From contig NOWV01000360.1 in NCBI GenBank assembly GCA_003344405.1, positions 1-36,789 of the forward strand: a DNA stretch of 36,789 bases. The letters are read 5' to 3'. The notes under the pieces were generated by a model. It searched no databases, was not told the origin of the DNA, and saw nothing but the letters and a program-made list of their open reading frames with translations. A program made the translations under genes and the position numbers. Source of the stretch: Trichoplax sp. H2 (lineage: Eukaryota; Placozoa; Uniplacotomia; Trichoplacea). Position 1 is the stretch's first letter; each line of letters begins with the position of its first letter. This document shows positions 21,901 to 36,102 of the stretch, piece by piece.

Positions 21901-24900
21901 TACGGAGTTAGGCCCCTCCTTTTATTTGCCGTTACATCCATTAATGACCATTAAGTATGTCGAAATAACTAAATTGGGTCATTTATACTGAGCCCCTGAG
22001 CTATCGATAACACATATTAGCTTCATTTTCCTTTGCATCTGCACTATATTTATGAAACTCACGACATCTAATTATCACAAAATGTATTGATTCTATAGAA
22101 AATATTAACATTAACTCATTATCGAGCCAAATAAATGTTTCAGTTGCTACATATTGAATATTCAATAATTATGCAGTTGCAATACCGTATACATGTGAAT
22201 AATAGAGTTTCGAAAATAAATTTGAATAGGCTTATTTAGCTGTTTAATAGTTATTTGCTTCACTTTTATTAATTCTTCTTTCCTTTAGAAAATTTAGTGA
22301 TATGACAGGTGAAAGTAGCAGCAAAATTACGAGCCCGAATACAAGCGAACATGAAAATGATGACTTTGAAAAGCTGAAACAAAAGTTTTCTGTTACAGTT
22401 CATCCTCGGTTACCGCGAATTATCACATCAGACGGCTACATGTTTATTATTATATCTTTGCCAGCAATTGCAACTCATTGTCAACATATGATCTCAACAT
22501 TCATACAGGAAGCACAAGTAGCTGTTTTAAGGAAATTTAAAGATTCAGCTAACCCGATAATTGGCATCAACACGGAAACAAATTTTAGTCGCACTAATAA
22601 TTTTGATTATTTAGGCACGCGAAGTATTAATCAATTACTATACAAGGGATCATTATATACAGGTCTTCCAATCAGTGACGGGAGTGATAATATCGAGCAA
22701 GGATTCGATCGCACACAATTTGGCAATCAACAGTTGCAACGCACGATAAGCGAAGAATTTAACACTACATATGGATATTCTACAACATCATCAACAACCG
22801 AATTAGGCCTCAACACATTCTTAAATGGTCTAGATTATGGCATTATTGAATTTGGTTTTCCAATTGATACCCTAGAAAAAGAAACAGCTGCTGTACTGGG
22901 GCAAGAATACGCACCGTTGCATGTTAGTTTTAATGGTTTATTAAATGCCTGGTCACTATTGGTGACTGCCAATATGGATGCGTCGGCTGGATTTAATCGT
23001 GATTTACTAACCTGGAAAGTCATCCAATGTATTGCACAGGTTTCTAACCAAGTTTTAATTTTTAGTATATCAAAATTTACTCAAACTGATAGTTCAAGTA
23101 ATCGTCGTGCTCATAGACAATTGACAAGGCAGAGATCAATACTATTTGATTTATCATTTATTCAGGCCATTAACATGGTCACATCACTGTACCAAAAATG
23201 CATGACTATAATTCTGTGGGATGCAGCTACACGCCACTCTATGCAACATGCAATTTTTCTGCCATTTAGTTTGATTCGTGCTTTTCTAAATATACCGGCT
23301 CGATCGGATCAGAGATTTATTTTACTTGAATATTGTTACAAATTTACCCGATTTGCTGATCAAATTTTGACGTCAACTTACTCTTCTATAATACGCGAGC
23401 GCAATGCCGGTAATAAACAGAGTTTTCAAAATACTACCAACGCAAGGTCATCCGCTAACGATGCGCTACACCTTGACGTGACAGTGAGAGTGGCCAACTT
23501 ATGGCTGTATCTTTATAGCCATATCGTTGTTACTTGGAAAGCTGTACAATCAGAAAGTAAATGACTGAATCAACTCTTAAATTATTTCTTCTATTTACAG
23601 CATATTGTAATAGTTAAGTTACAGTATTTTCTTATGAAAGCTTTTAGCATAGAATTTTCTAACGTTATGCTTTTAACCTATTTATTTCTTTATAAGATAT
23701 TGCAAGTGATAAAATCAAGGAATTGGCTAGGTCCTTATTATATAACATTCAGGGGGTGTTAACGCATTATAATATAGAAATACCTTACCAAGATAATGAT
23801 TATGCCTGCATTCAAGCATTAAATGAGTGTAAGTAGGAAAATTATTAACAATTTACCTTATTTACTGTAAACCGTATAAATACATAACATCCACATCACA
23901 GCAAGCGAGATTATCAAGCTGCTGTTGGACTTTCTGGAATGGTTGGATTTAAAATTTATCATAAATCTTATCGTCATGTAAATCACATCAGGGCAGTTAT
24001 TCTTTTTATATGTAATCAAAGAATAAATTAATAATGTTTGCAATAGCTTTATTTAGAAGATATGCGTTATAACCTAAAAAAATTTTTGTTTTGCTTTGCA
24101 GAAAAGTTATTTATATTATATGCAGTATTTAATGTAACAATGATGTTATTGCTACTATGAAGATTTATCAAATTTTAAACAATAGTTTATATCTTATTTA
24201 TCATCATAGGCTATACAATGTATTTTAAAGGATCAATACTAGATGCTGCCAAATCCTTGGCGTCAGCATATCAACGTCGAAGCGATAATAATCTTCTAAC
24301 TGACAATTTTAAATCTGCTCATCCCAAATTATCCTTACTTTACATGTATCTTGAAAGTTATCATTTAAATGACGCCATTAATCTGGTTAACTCACTAATT
24401 GCCGTTCGTCACGATCATGATGCATCACTATCATCCATTAATCGAGCTGCAAGCTATGCTAGCCTAAGTGCCGGCTCAGACATAAGCCATTTATCAGTAC
24501 CACAGCTATTTTCAGGTAGACAGAAACATCGATCATCTCGGAAAAAGAATGTCAGTAACAACATGCCCCATTATTGGGTTAAAGATATAATAGACCTTGA
24601 AGTTGTGCAAAATTTTGCGCGTTGTATGGCTTTGTATTTTTGCTATGGATATGATATTTTAATTAGTCCTGCACACCATGCCCAAAATTGTCCGAGTCTA
24701 TTTACATTAACTTGTCGAAAAGGAGAGGATTTAGATCTAGTAAATAAAACTGAAAACACCAGATTATTTCGGTTGAAAGAGCGTCTTAAAGGACATAAAT
24801 TTTTACCAAGAATAAAATCCACAGGTAAGCTATCCGAGCTGAAAGTAAATGTCACTTTACTATTCCTGATCTCTTCTATGCATGTGTATGAGCTGGATTA

Positions 24901-27900
24901 ATAATATAATTTATTTCCGGATGATAACTGTATAATTTTTCGTTCTGCATTAATTGATACTTACCAATGATTTCGTCACTTCGTCTGTAGCCCTAGAGGT
25001 GGTCTATAAAGATGGAAATCGTTATTTTAAATTGGATCGTGAAAGCATCGCTAAAGCAGTTCGTAACTTAACTTTAGATAGTGTATGGACAGCGAAATTT
25101 ACGTGTTATTTACTGCTGACATCAGGTTTACTGTCAGAATCGATTTGGTTTACCATGCAACTGGGCGATTGGAAAAATGCTTTAGTACTTGCTACACTAT
25201 ACGAGAAGCGGTATCAATTTTTTCAAGCGAACAAATTTGTATCTTTTGCAGAATTACCGAAACAATTGACAACAAGATACATTATTCAATCGCATATCGA
25301 TTCAGCCTTGCATATTAACAAGAAAATTATCGAAGGTACTGTTGATAATTTTATGTGCTCATTCGAAATCTAATATCGTCATTCCATTGTATATATATAT
25401 ATATATATCTAACGTGCACACTAAATGTACTCTAATGTTATCTGGGCGACATTATGTAAGCGGGTATGTTATACTTGAGAAATAAGTAATGTAATGTTGC
25501 TATTTAGATTGTCTACAATACTGATAAATAGTACGTCCTGATACTTTTCCAGTCATTTAATACGTTAAATGTTACATTCTTCAAGTTGCTATGCCTTGAA
25601 ATGAGGGATTCATGTTTTACTACGGAGCATTAATTTGCTCAAATACTGTAGCTAGCTTCCCTGCGCACGATGTAAATATAAAACATCACATAAAAATGAT
25701 TGACTCTAGATTTCGACTTTCTATATTAAATGTTTAAAGCGACAACTTTGAAGGCTGATTCTATTAAAAATAGCACTAAACATCAGACTTTAAATGTTAG
25801 TACAGTATACTATTTGTAACATTTCTGTAATGTGATTCTTAGAATTTATTTATTAAATCTTCAATAAATGTGATCGAAACTCACTGATTTATTGCTTAAT
25901 TAATTTCGAAATTTATCCTAGCATTTTGCTAACATTTCATGTAAAGTAAAACGAAGTTATCCGATCGTGGTAATTAAGTAATGTATAGAAATTTTCGATA
26001 TGAATCAATTTGATCAGTAAATTTCCTATATCTGTTTACAATTACAGAAACTAATGCAACAGCAAGTGAAGTTAATGACTCAAATGTTACTTCTTGTAGT
26101 GGTGAAGTAATTAGTTCTGTTATTGCCGATGTTTTACAAATCTCCGCCTTGCTAAATCTGTCGGAAGTTGCTCCGTATACCTTATCTAGCCTAATCCGAG
26201 CACTGAAAAATAAAATTTGTCAACTTGATATATTTGTTCCTGAAGAACTGTACTTACCAGCTCCGCCACTGTATTGTCCACAGTTTTTGGATAATGAAGA
26301 TGAAGTAAGTCTTAAATCTCTAATGGTACAATTTTTCTAAGTTAGGTAACTGTTGAAATGTTTAGATGACATTCAGGGTAACTTTTATAAAGTCAGCTAT
26401 TATCAGATTGGTTATTTGATACTTTGGGATGTTTGAAGTTTAGAAATTTCACTGTTGTATTAGGCATCTCCATTCACAAGCTCGGATACTGAATCTGTTT
26501 TCCGTACGATCATATATAATAGCAGTCAACAATTACTGAATATTTATAGCTCATCACATTATATATCCGCCTGTACGAAATGGTATTGCCAAAAGATAGT
26601 TCGAGCTTATTTAATGAAGAATTTTTCTAATTCGCAAGAAAGTCACAACGATAGAAATGATTTGAATAATAATTCCGTACTTCTAGATACAAATATGTTA
26701 GAAACTCATAATATACCGGCAACTCTTTCAAATTACGCTCTAGCTGAAGACAATCTTGCTACGATTTGGCTAGATCAATGTAATGATATAAATACATCTT
26801 CATCAAATGTTACCGAAATCATAAATGCAATTAGTGTATTAAATTCTTTTCGACAACTCTGTATTCTACTCTGGTTGATGCATGTTCGAGATGAATTTTC
26901 TTTAAATTATCGTAAATTGATGGAAGGAAAAAATTTTTCATCATCTGCGGTAAGTAAATTATTAAAGTATCTTTGAAGCTAATATGAACCATAAATTAAA
27001 TTTTTTAGTATAACAAGGATCTTTTGATAATATTTAATTATTTAGAATGGGTTCAATATTGAAGATTTTCACCAACATTGCCTAGTAACGCTAAAGTGGT
27101 GCTTAATGCTAATTCATTTTGCTGATTTGTTGCAAGATAAAGCGACGATATTGAATATCATGTTAAATATTTTAATAGAAATTCCTATTAGCCCTGTTCA
27201 TGCTAAGATTTTGATGATGCACAAAGATGAATTTACTGATTCATCGACTTCATCAATGATTAGAAAGAAGTATTATCGCCTTATTAAAAATATTGAACGC
27301 CATGTTATTCAACAAACACATGAAATACATATCACAACAGAAGAAGCATTAGCTACTTTAAGTAAGCAGAAACAAGATCAGTTTCAGAATGTAACCATAG
27401 AAAATTATCAAATTCAGTTTGAAATCTGTGAAGGCCAAGATAGTCAATATAATCAAGCATCGGATTATATTACCCTTTGGCCATTCGAAATGGATAAGGA
27501 TTATCTAGAGTTTTTAGATACATTCTTTTTGATAGCACTATCTAAAATACCAGAAATATCGACCACTACCAATATACCCGGCGTTGCAACACTTCCTCCT
27601 TTGCCATTGCTGTCCTTGTTTCGTAATCAAATTGCTGAATATCTGAACATTGTCGATGGGTATTACAACACCAAGCGTAACACCAAGCAACGCTATCGGA
27701 AGACAAATTCAGGCAAAGTCGACCCAAAAGACAGAATTTTACAGAAAACGGCCTCCTCCGCTGCTTTATTGCAAAATATATCAAAGTAAGAGTATTCGTG
27801 GATTCATTTTACGATATTTACAAAATTATTGTTATACTGTAAGTTTGACTTAAAATTAAACTTACAGGTAGCAAATGATTTAATGCTTATGAAACCTTCC

Positions 27901-30900
27901 GTAGTGCAGAGTTTTCTTTTTATATTATTGAGTCCTTCTAAATGCTATCCTCGTTTAAGAGACTATGAGATGATATTGTTCCATTTTCTATTCTTACTTT
28001 TTGTTTGTTTTAATCTATCATTAGTAATTGTGACTGTTTTAAAAGTGTTTTCACTTCTTTAAATTATATAGAAAAAGTCCACAATCTACTCCTCAATCAG
28101 CTAGAGGTCACCGTTTACCTACTGGTGCTACTAAACAAAAAGTACAGCGGCAACGTAGCCGCAGTTTCGATGCCAGTGAGAAAGCTAGCCATAAAGGTAG
28201 AGCTATCTTATAATTCATATCCTAGAATGTGAAGCTTCTGTTGAATTAAACATGTAATTAATAAACAATGATTATAAAGACGTTGATGGCATAGATATAT
28301 TTTAATATAATATATTTGACATAATATCATCAAATTATTGTAGGAGCATTTATTCATCAAGTGCTGTTAGATGATGATTCTGCAGCTAACAGTGACGATA
28401 AATATCGGCAGGATAGTGAAAATGATTTAGAAAAAATACTGAATGGTCCGCTGTCATTACTGACTCCATTCGCTAAATGGTTGTTGAAATGGTCGGCAAA
28501 AAGTGAGCCTGGAGATATTCAGCGACTTAACATTGGCACTAATAGATGCCACCTGATTAGCATGAGAGTAATTTTGGATCTAGATATCGTCCTAAATAGC
28601 CTTTGGCTGCTTGAGAATGGCTACCAAATTGACTCTTCTAGATTCAATGACGATGAAATTGTCCATGGTACTCATTTTATGGCAGAATCCTCAATTAAGA
28701 CAGTAACGTCTGATGATTCTATGGCATCATCGTCACGATTACGAAGTGTATCACATCCTACTCCGATCCTGAATGCGCTAAACGTGCAAGATCATGACAG
28801 ATCTGATGGTTTTGACTCTAAGCTTGATCTTAATCCCTCCTCAGTGTCTTCAATACCATTAACAAAGCTGTCACATGATGATTTATCCATGAAAGATATT
28901 GATTCTGTCAAAAGCGTAGACTTTTACAATGTTAACGAAGTTTTGGAACATGAGCAGCAAAATCATATTGATGACGGCGATGATGCAAACGACAATCTAA
29001 TTCAGAATCCGTTAGATACAGAGAAACAATCTGCCTATTTTCATTTAAACACTGATTCAAGCGAGTCAGAATCTAATAACTTAAAAGGTGTTCTCACCAA
29101 GCAGATACAAAATATAGAAAGAAAGGGTGATTTTCTAACTATGAAGCAGCAAAATATTAGTGATAGTACTCGGTCTGAAGGTGGACAATTGCATAAAAGT
29201 AGTCAAACAAGGGAAAAAATATCAACATGCGAAATACCACCTACCGATGCTGATCAAGAGTTGAGCACATCGTTAGATGATCCAACTAAAAAATTGACAA
29301 ATACCAAAAGTAATTCTAGCTCATTAACGGCTTCAACGCCTTTTCATCAAGCTATCACGACCGTTGATTTGTCACCTTCAACTTACCGATCGACAAATAA
29401 TCAGGATGGCACCTTAATTTTTTTCGATCGTGCTGACAATAGTGCTGAAGAAAAGAAAATTATGGAACTTAATGATAGCGACAACCAATATCCAACTGTT
29501 ATTGCAAAGAAAGAATTATCCAATGTTGACCAGGTCAATTTGGATAGTAGCGGTAAAAGGTTGGATTTAAATCCTGATCAATCTTCAAAATCTTATGGTG
29601 GCTTTCATCAGGAAGTAGACTACGACAAGGTGACAGACATAATGCCAACTTATGTAATGGCAGTCGATCAGATAGCGACAGACAGTAACTCAGATGTTTG
29701 TCATAGTAGGGACAACAAAGTATTAAGTCCGACACATGGCAGGAAAATAACCAGGCAACATCAAGTCAAGAGCTCTTCTAGTGCTAACGAGCACTCTAGT
29801 ACAATGAAACAGGAAATTTCAACATTACAACGATATAGTAAAAATTCTCAGGATCACAATAATAAATCTAAGAGTTACAATAGGAATGCACTGGTTACTA
29901 GTCACTATCGAAATAGTTTGCAACCTGATAATGATAGTGAAAGTGGGGAATGGAATAGTAGCAAAATCAAAGCAGCTTCAAGTAAATATCAAATTAGCAG
30001 AAACGTCAAAAGTAGTAATAAGGAATTTCACGACGATAGCGATGAAGAATGTACTTATCGTCAAGCAATTTTAAATCCTTTAAGCAATGGCACTACGGAC
30101 AGCATTAAATTGAACACAGCAAAAATTATGCCAACCTCGAATAAAAATCAAGGCAATAAACTGTATCAGCACTCTGTTGAAGGTAATGGACAGGAATCAT
30201 GTCATGACCAATTTTCGGATACCATGGAAAAAGACGAAGTAAAAATAACCCCTGATTCAGTTCAAAGAGTTGTTCGTGATGAAATGATTAGAGTTTTACA
30301 GGTATCGCTATATCATTACTCTAATAAAAATTTCAATCTTGAATTATAATTCTTTGTAAACTATATGTGCAGGATTTAGGCATTGAATGAATTTGACTTT
30401 ATTAAAAATTAATACAAATGATCATCCAAATTTTCAATAACAAGCTTTGAAATTTTCGATTTTATTAGATGCAAAATAGTAATTTAATGATGATGTTGCA
30501 AGGTGCTCAGGAAAGTGGGGCCCCATTATCAAAGCCAGCTTTAGGTATCTTTCAATATACCCTTACCTAAAGTTTCGATAAATAAATTTAAGTCGGTGTA
30601 TGTCAAAGTACCATTTCGTACTATTTTATCTATTCCCTATTTATTGATTAATTATTTGAATCAGACAACTAAGGTACATTTTGCTATATCTAATAATACT
30701 AATTGTAAATTAGCATAATTAAGTAAGGTATTAAAAGTAACTGTTAGACTCTTAGGTCGAATGTTACGAGATAGTAGCCATCTAAAGGCGATTAGTTTCG
30801 AATTTCTCATACTTATCATTTAAGAATGCGACTGTGAAAAATATTTTAAAATTAATTACCTACCTAGACGCTGACAATATCGGTATTGCTACCCAAAGTC

Positions 30901-33900
30901 GTCAATTTTCAGAAAGAGATAATGCAATAAAAGTAAGAAGGCTTCCTATATAGCTTAAAATTTTAATGATCTTGTTAAATTAATTTTAAAAAATTCATCG
31001 TCTCTTCCTCTGAAGAAATAGCAAGTGAATCTAGTTTTAATTTTGTAACCAAAGTTTTTTCAGCAGTGTAAAGTAGATCTATCCATATTATTTAGTAACC
31101 AATTAATTCAGAAAAATTTTTAATTCTGTGGGTAAAGGTTTGATTTTTTTTTTAGATCAATGATGATGAGAAAGAACATAAGAAATTTGAAACCAAAGTT
31201 GATGCATCAACGAGTCCGATTTTATATCAAGCTAATGGAATAAGTCAACAGGAAGATGAGGATACAACTCGTAAAGATAGTTCAGATTCGAAATTATCAA
31301 TCCGTACCCAATCATTAAATGAAACAAGAAGTATTCAATCTAGCTGCCAATCAAGTATCAGAAAGACCGATTTAGTTCATTCTGCCGTATCTTCTGGTAC
31401 TTTACCGCTTTTGCAAGCTAACATTGCAGATGATGAAGACGAGCAATTACCTCAGCTCGATTCGAATTCCCTAGTCTACTCTGGCATAAATTCGAAGCTA
31501 AATCAAGATCACGGAGTATCAATGGCTCCATTGTACCATTTGCACAGTCATGATATTACATTTGCGTCAAAAGAAGTAGAACTACCATTATTAATGGTGG
31601 ATCCAAAACAATTGAATAATCGAGTAAGCGAATACCGTTCTGCATCATTAATTCAATCATATGATATTACTTCTATTCCTCGCCCCGAAGAAATAATCAA
31701 ATCTGAACGCACCGCTGAAAATTCTTATCCACTTTTACATGTCGATTTGGATACAGTCAATAATAATTATCCTAAACGTCAACCGCATAATAACAAGCGA
31801 AACACATTTGTCTCAACTTTGATACCTCCCGAGCAAATTTCAACCATAACTGACTGGAATAAAGTGCCCAGCAATTATTTGTTATCAAATGGTTTAAATG
31901 ATGTTGAGTTACTGAAATGCGATTTATCTTTATCCTCATTAAATCATAATGATAAGCTATTAAATGAAAAAGACCTCTCCAAAAAACAACCGGAAAAAAT
32001 TAACGTTGATACGAAAGAAGCTCAAATTGATAATAAAATAAATCATGAAATCACTGTTACAAGAAGAAAAAGACACCGGCAGCAAAATAAGGAAAATTAC
32101 CAATTTTTAAATCAATTAGCCCTTGATAGCAAACCCATTCAATCAAATTCGCAAAATACGGCTACAATAGATAACGACTGTGTCAGCTTAAATCAGATTA
32201 AAGATTTAAAAGAGAAAAAAAATAAAAGAATATATAGAAAAGGTAATAGAAGACATGCATCTGCTTCGTCAGTTCCTAGTGAGTTTAATAATCAGCATGA
32301 AGAGCCTTCCTCTAATATTGAAATAATACTAGATCAACCAGGTCAAATTAGAGTTGGAAATGCAGTTATAACATTAAAACAAGCTAAGGTTACTTCTATT
32401 TCTGATGTTGATATCAATGGCGCTGAGAAAAAATCAGGAGAAATTGACAATCTAAGTCTTCAGTTAAGCAATGTTAGTCAACAGTCCATACCTATCACAA
32501 CCCCTGAACGGGAAGAAATGCAAGAGAAATTACTCAAAGATAAGGAAAAATTTCTAAACGATGTTTTCGATGGTCAAGTTCCTCTTGAATTAAAAAATAT
32601 GGTACTCTTTGGCCAATCTGTAAAAGGTGAACAGGAGGCAGAAGATGAATTGGCAACAACTGAAGATGACGAAGTGCAATTAGCGAGCAATCAAGCTGAA
32701 ATTGATCACTATAATAAAGATGCTTGTGTTGGCCCAGATATAGCTGATGATTATAACATCTTATCATCAAAGGAAACCACTGAGGTACATACTCAAACAG
32801 AAAGTTCAGAATCAAAAGCTAATGTAGCGGGAAATGGTATTCATTCAAAAATGGAAATCCATCATTTACTTGAAGAATACCCACAACAACCTCGTACTGC
32901 ATCTAATGAAGTAATTAATCAAGATCAACAACCTATTAGTTATGTTTCCCCTGAGTTATTTCTTCACGGCAATAATCAAGCTACGAATTCATTGCTAACT
33001 TTACCTAAAAACACTAAGGTAACGCTAATTTCTGCAGCTGATACAGTTAGCAGTAATCAATCTAGCCATGATGGAAAACAGCATCATTTTATTCATGTCG
33101 CTGATATACACAGCGATCATCCAGAAAGTAATTTCATACCTGTTAGAACATTTAAGCCACCAGAATTAGCATCATCTCTGCAGCAAGATGTCGACAGATT
33201 GTTAGAGTCAACCGATAGCGATAGCAAGTTAGACTTGCATAAAGACGGTAAATTCGATGATATTAAGACTAATGATATTGGTCCGGATGAAGCCACTATG
33301 TCAGCTTTCAAATCTCTTGATGACATGATGAAATCGGTAAAGCCGATTGCCCCTTCGAGCGAAAATGACATACAAGTACGAGCTAAAACTGGATTACAAC
33401 GGCATTTAGAAGGAATGAAATCACGTTTGGAAGCAATAGAAGAAATTACTCAAAATGTTACAAATCAATTTCAAGATGTTAAAGCGCTAGCAAAAACAAT
33501 TGAACGACTAGAACAAGCTCGTCATCCTCAATTAAACATAGATAACGACGGAGAAGATGATAGCAATCCTATCCAAGTTACTACATTACTAGAACAACTC
33601 GGTCAAAAGCTGCAGCCAAAGATTGATCACAGTGACAGTAATCATATATCATTACAAGTCAATGCTTCTCCATCGACTTCATTATCCACCTCGAAAGACG
33701 TACTCTCGAATGTGGCATTAGAAATTGAATCCAATGTGGAGCATCATGTCAGTGACGATAGAGGTAGTGAGGAAAGTTTTTCGTCGACTATTCAACTAAG
33801 TAGCAAATTGCCAACCGATCTTGCATCAATGATCAGTAAGCAGAGCCAGATTACTGACCAATCTCAAGATAATGTTCTGACCGCATATAACAGCGTAAAG

Positions 33901-36098
33901 AGTATAAAGGAGTCATTGCCTGAAGGTTCGTCTGATTTAAGATCGCTGTTTCCTGATTTGCAACAATCTCAAAGCAACGTTGATAATAAGGAAGAAAAAA
34001 GAAAGGAATTACTAGCTTGGATGGCTAAGCGTCGTCAAGAACAAGCTATCAAATATAGGCAACATTTGGATGATTTAAAAGAGCGAGAAAACCCAAGTCA
34101 TTTCAGATATAAAGATGGTAAGAAGAAAATGGGATATAAAGAAATTAAAGCTAGTCGAAAGAAGGAACTTCATCAGCGTAAGTTAAAAGAGAAGAAATAT
34201 CAACAAACACGTTTTGAACTTGCTTTCCAATTAATGGGCGATATTGTAACTGAACCGGCGCCTAAGATACGCAAATACAATGAAGTCGTAAAATCATCAG
34301 TAAAATCATATCAACGGAATGGACCAATAAAACAGAAAGCCAACAAATCTAATACCACTGAAAATAATGCAACGAAGAGATTAGAATCAGCATTTAAACT
34401 AATAGAAGACATGCAGTTAACAGGACAAGAACAGCATATTATTGGCGAAGAAGGCGATGATATAGAAGATGAAGGTGCTCAGACTTTATCCAGTGAAGGG
34501 TATTCATTCGCTCCTTATGTTAATGATCACTTGCAGCAAGCGCTAGTGAAAAATAGAGCTCCATTTATTCGCAGTCAAGATCTTCATTTATCATTAAATC
34601 AACAACAAATCGAGGCCCTTCAGCGAGCTAAACAGTATTCACAAAGAATCGATAAGATTCAACAAGTACGAACTAAACGTGAAGAAGAACAATTAAAGAG
34701 TAAAACTGATACCAATACGAAACCTCGTCTGCTATCTTCAACACCAGCAACACTAACTACTTCACAAGCTATTAATCCTAGAAAATCTTTAGCATCTCCT
34801 CAAAAAGTTAGAGGTAAATCACCGCTATGATATAGTGTTTTTATATTAATTAAATATGTTCCATATGATCCTAGAATCTGTGTTTATCTATTGTGATATT
34901 TTACCACAGAATGGAGTACAAATTAGTTGTTTATCGGTAATAAATCATTATGAAACAGTTTTGTACAAAATAATGCGTACAAACTAACGTTGTAGCGCCT
35001 TTAGTACGCTCGTGCTCTTATGCAACTTAGAGCCATGTCGTCTCTAGTTAATTTACTATTTTGCGTCATAGTATTGTCTAGAATTGGAAAGAATGCAAGC
35101 TACGGATTACTAAAAAGCGATAGCGACATTTTACAGAATTGCGATTTTTCTGATTTTATGTCTTATATTCAGTTCAGATATACCATGAACCACTAGATAC
35201 ATTGTCGGTAAAGTACCTAGTGGTCCATGGATATACTAATTTTATAAGGACACCAAATAATCTCCAATATTATGAAAGTTGATAATACTGCACTATATAA
35301 TTGCGCTTTAAGTAATATTGAAAACCATTATTAGAATATCTTTTAACTAATTTCTCTTTAAATAGTTGGTTTTACTACACCAGTTGGACGTTATAAGGCC
35401 TCGCAAGCAAAAAGAGAGAGGGCTAATCGCAACCAATCTTATGCAAAAACAAAGTCATCAAATAAAGCACGCGTACAACAAGATCTTCAACAATCGATTG
35501 AATCTGACATTGGTGGATGGGAAACAAGTGACGTACAACATGATGATGTTAAAGAAATCTTGGTATGGCTCTTTTGAACAGGCCTTATTCTATCTTGACA
35601 GAAAATGTTTTCAATTGCAGTATACATAACTTTACACCTTTGTTTTTATCTCTTTTTTAGGCAAAAAATAATATCAATATCGATAACATTTCGTTAAATA
35701 GTGGCAGTGTAAGCCAGTCAATTGACTGGAAAGCCGTAGATGCTATCTTAGCTGAAGATAGCAGCGTTATTGGCGGAAGTAATATCTCAAGTAACGATAG
35801 TCATGGGTCTTCAATATTAAGCGGACCAACTTCGGAAGCACCAATCCGCTACGGCATCCAAGACCATGATTTAGTCTTAAGTTATAATCCTTCTGATGAT
35901 TTCATTAAGTCTAACGTAGGAAAGGCTGCTCAGATTCGAGCCGATTATAATCACCCAGATCTTAAACAATATCATGTAGTTGGAAACTCCAGTAATATAC
36001 GCGATACAGCCAGTATCAGATCAGTTAGTAGCATGAGTGGAAGTATAATGAGTAATATCGATTGGGATGAAGTAGATAAACTAATAGAAGATGCTTAA
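18977..36098 (+). CDS. CPLANE1: CPLANE1 homologue (ciliogenesis and planar polarity effector; Joubert syndrome 17 protein family)
   Basis: In vertebrates CPLANE1 (C5orf42/JBTS17) works with INTU, FUZ and WDPCP at the basal body to recruit IFT-A proteins for cilium assembly. Coding exons: 18977-19057, 19182-19308, 19386-19502, 19843-19944, 20645-20769, 20938-21265, 21411-21570, 21772-21954, 22289-23556, 23697-23828, 24210-24824, 24991-25335, 26048-26304, 26464-26949, 27046-27785, 28072-28196, 28344-30301, 30469-30544, 30868-30932, 31156-34813, 35366-35562, 35661-36098. All phases join, giving about 3860 residues (human about 3200). Residues 1-400 are WD40-like and match human segments: KKTWSRLVW, YLLDTNRIRQAQI-type strand, AYVAKHSRDGDILAIAMNQK, GTELGPSFYLPLHPL. 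Next are HPRLPRIITSDGYM (446-459), helical repeats with LGDWKNALVLA, and LYLPAPPLYCPQ (1262-1273). Residues about 1730-3150 are Ser/Asp/Asn-rich and disordered. A coiled coil (about 3176-3220), a basic helix WMAKRRQEQ (about 3385-3460) and a C-terminus ending IDWDEVDKLIEDA follow. The gene is intact. Confidence 0.94.
20067..20082. repeat. Perfect 16-base palindrome in CPLANE1 intron 4
   Basis: GTTTAAACGTTTAAAC is identical to its reverse complement and is also a tandem pair of GTTTAAAC. It lies in the 700-base intron between the exons ending 19944 and starting 20645. No function is inferred. Confidence 0.7.
25336..26047 (+). other. Largest CPLANE1 intron (intron 12), with TA microsatellite
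   Basis: This 712-base intron is flanked by GAAG|GTACT and ATTACAG|AAAC. It contains a (TA)9 run at 25390-25408 and otherwise plain AT-rich sequence. No nested gene or small RNA was recognised. Confidence 0.7.
34814..35365 (+). other. CPLANE1 intron 20; in-frame read-through would end the protein early
   Basis: The donor AGAG|GTAAAT at 34814 is followed, in the unspliced frame, by four codons and TGA at 34828-34830. Retention of this 552-base intron would give a protein lacking the last 211 or so residues, including both IDW motifs. Splicing is favoured because exon 21 continues in phase with protein-like sequence (GFTTPVGRYKASQAKRERAN). Confidence 0.65.
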
Positions 36099-36102
36099 TA
36101 AA
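36097..36102 (+). terminator. AATAAA overlapping the CPLANE1 stop codon
   Basis: The TAA stop (36096-36098) runs directly into TAAAAA, creating a canonical polyadenylation hexamer across the stop. If used it would leave a very short 3'UTR. A second AATAAA lies at 36688-36693, about 590 bases downstream, and gives a more ordinary 3'UTR. Which is used cannot be told from sequence. Confidence 0.35.

Noticed and set aside
32534-33371. Minus-strand open frames within CPLANE1 exon 20
   Set aside because: Antisense shadows of the large coding exon.
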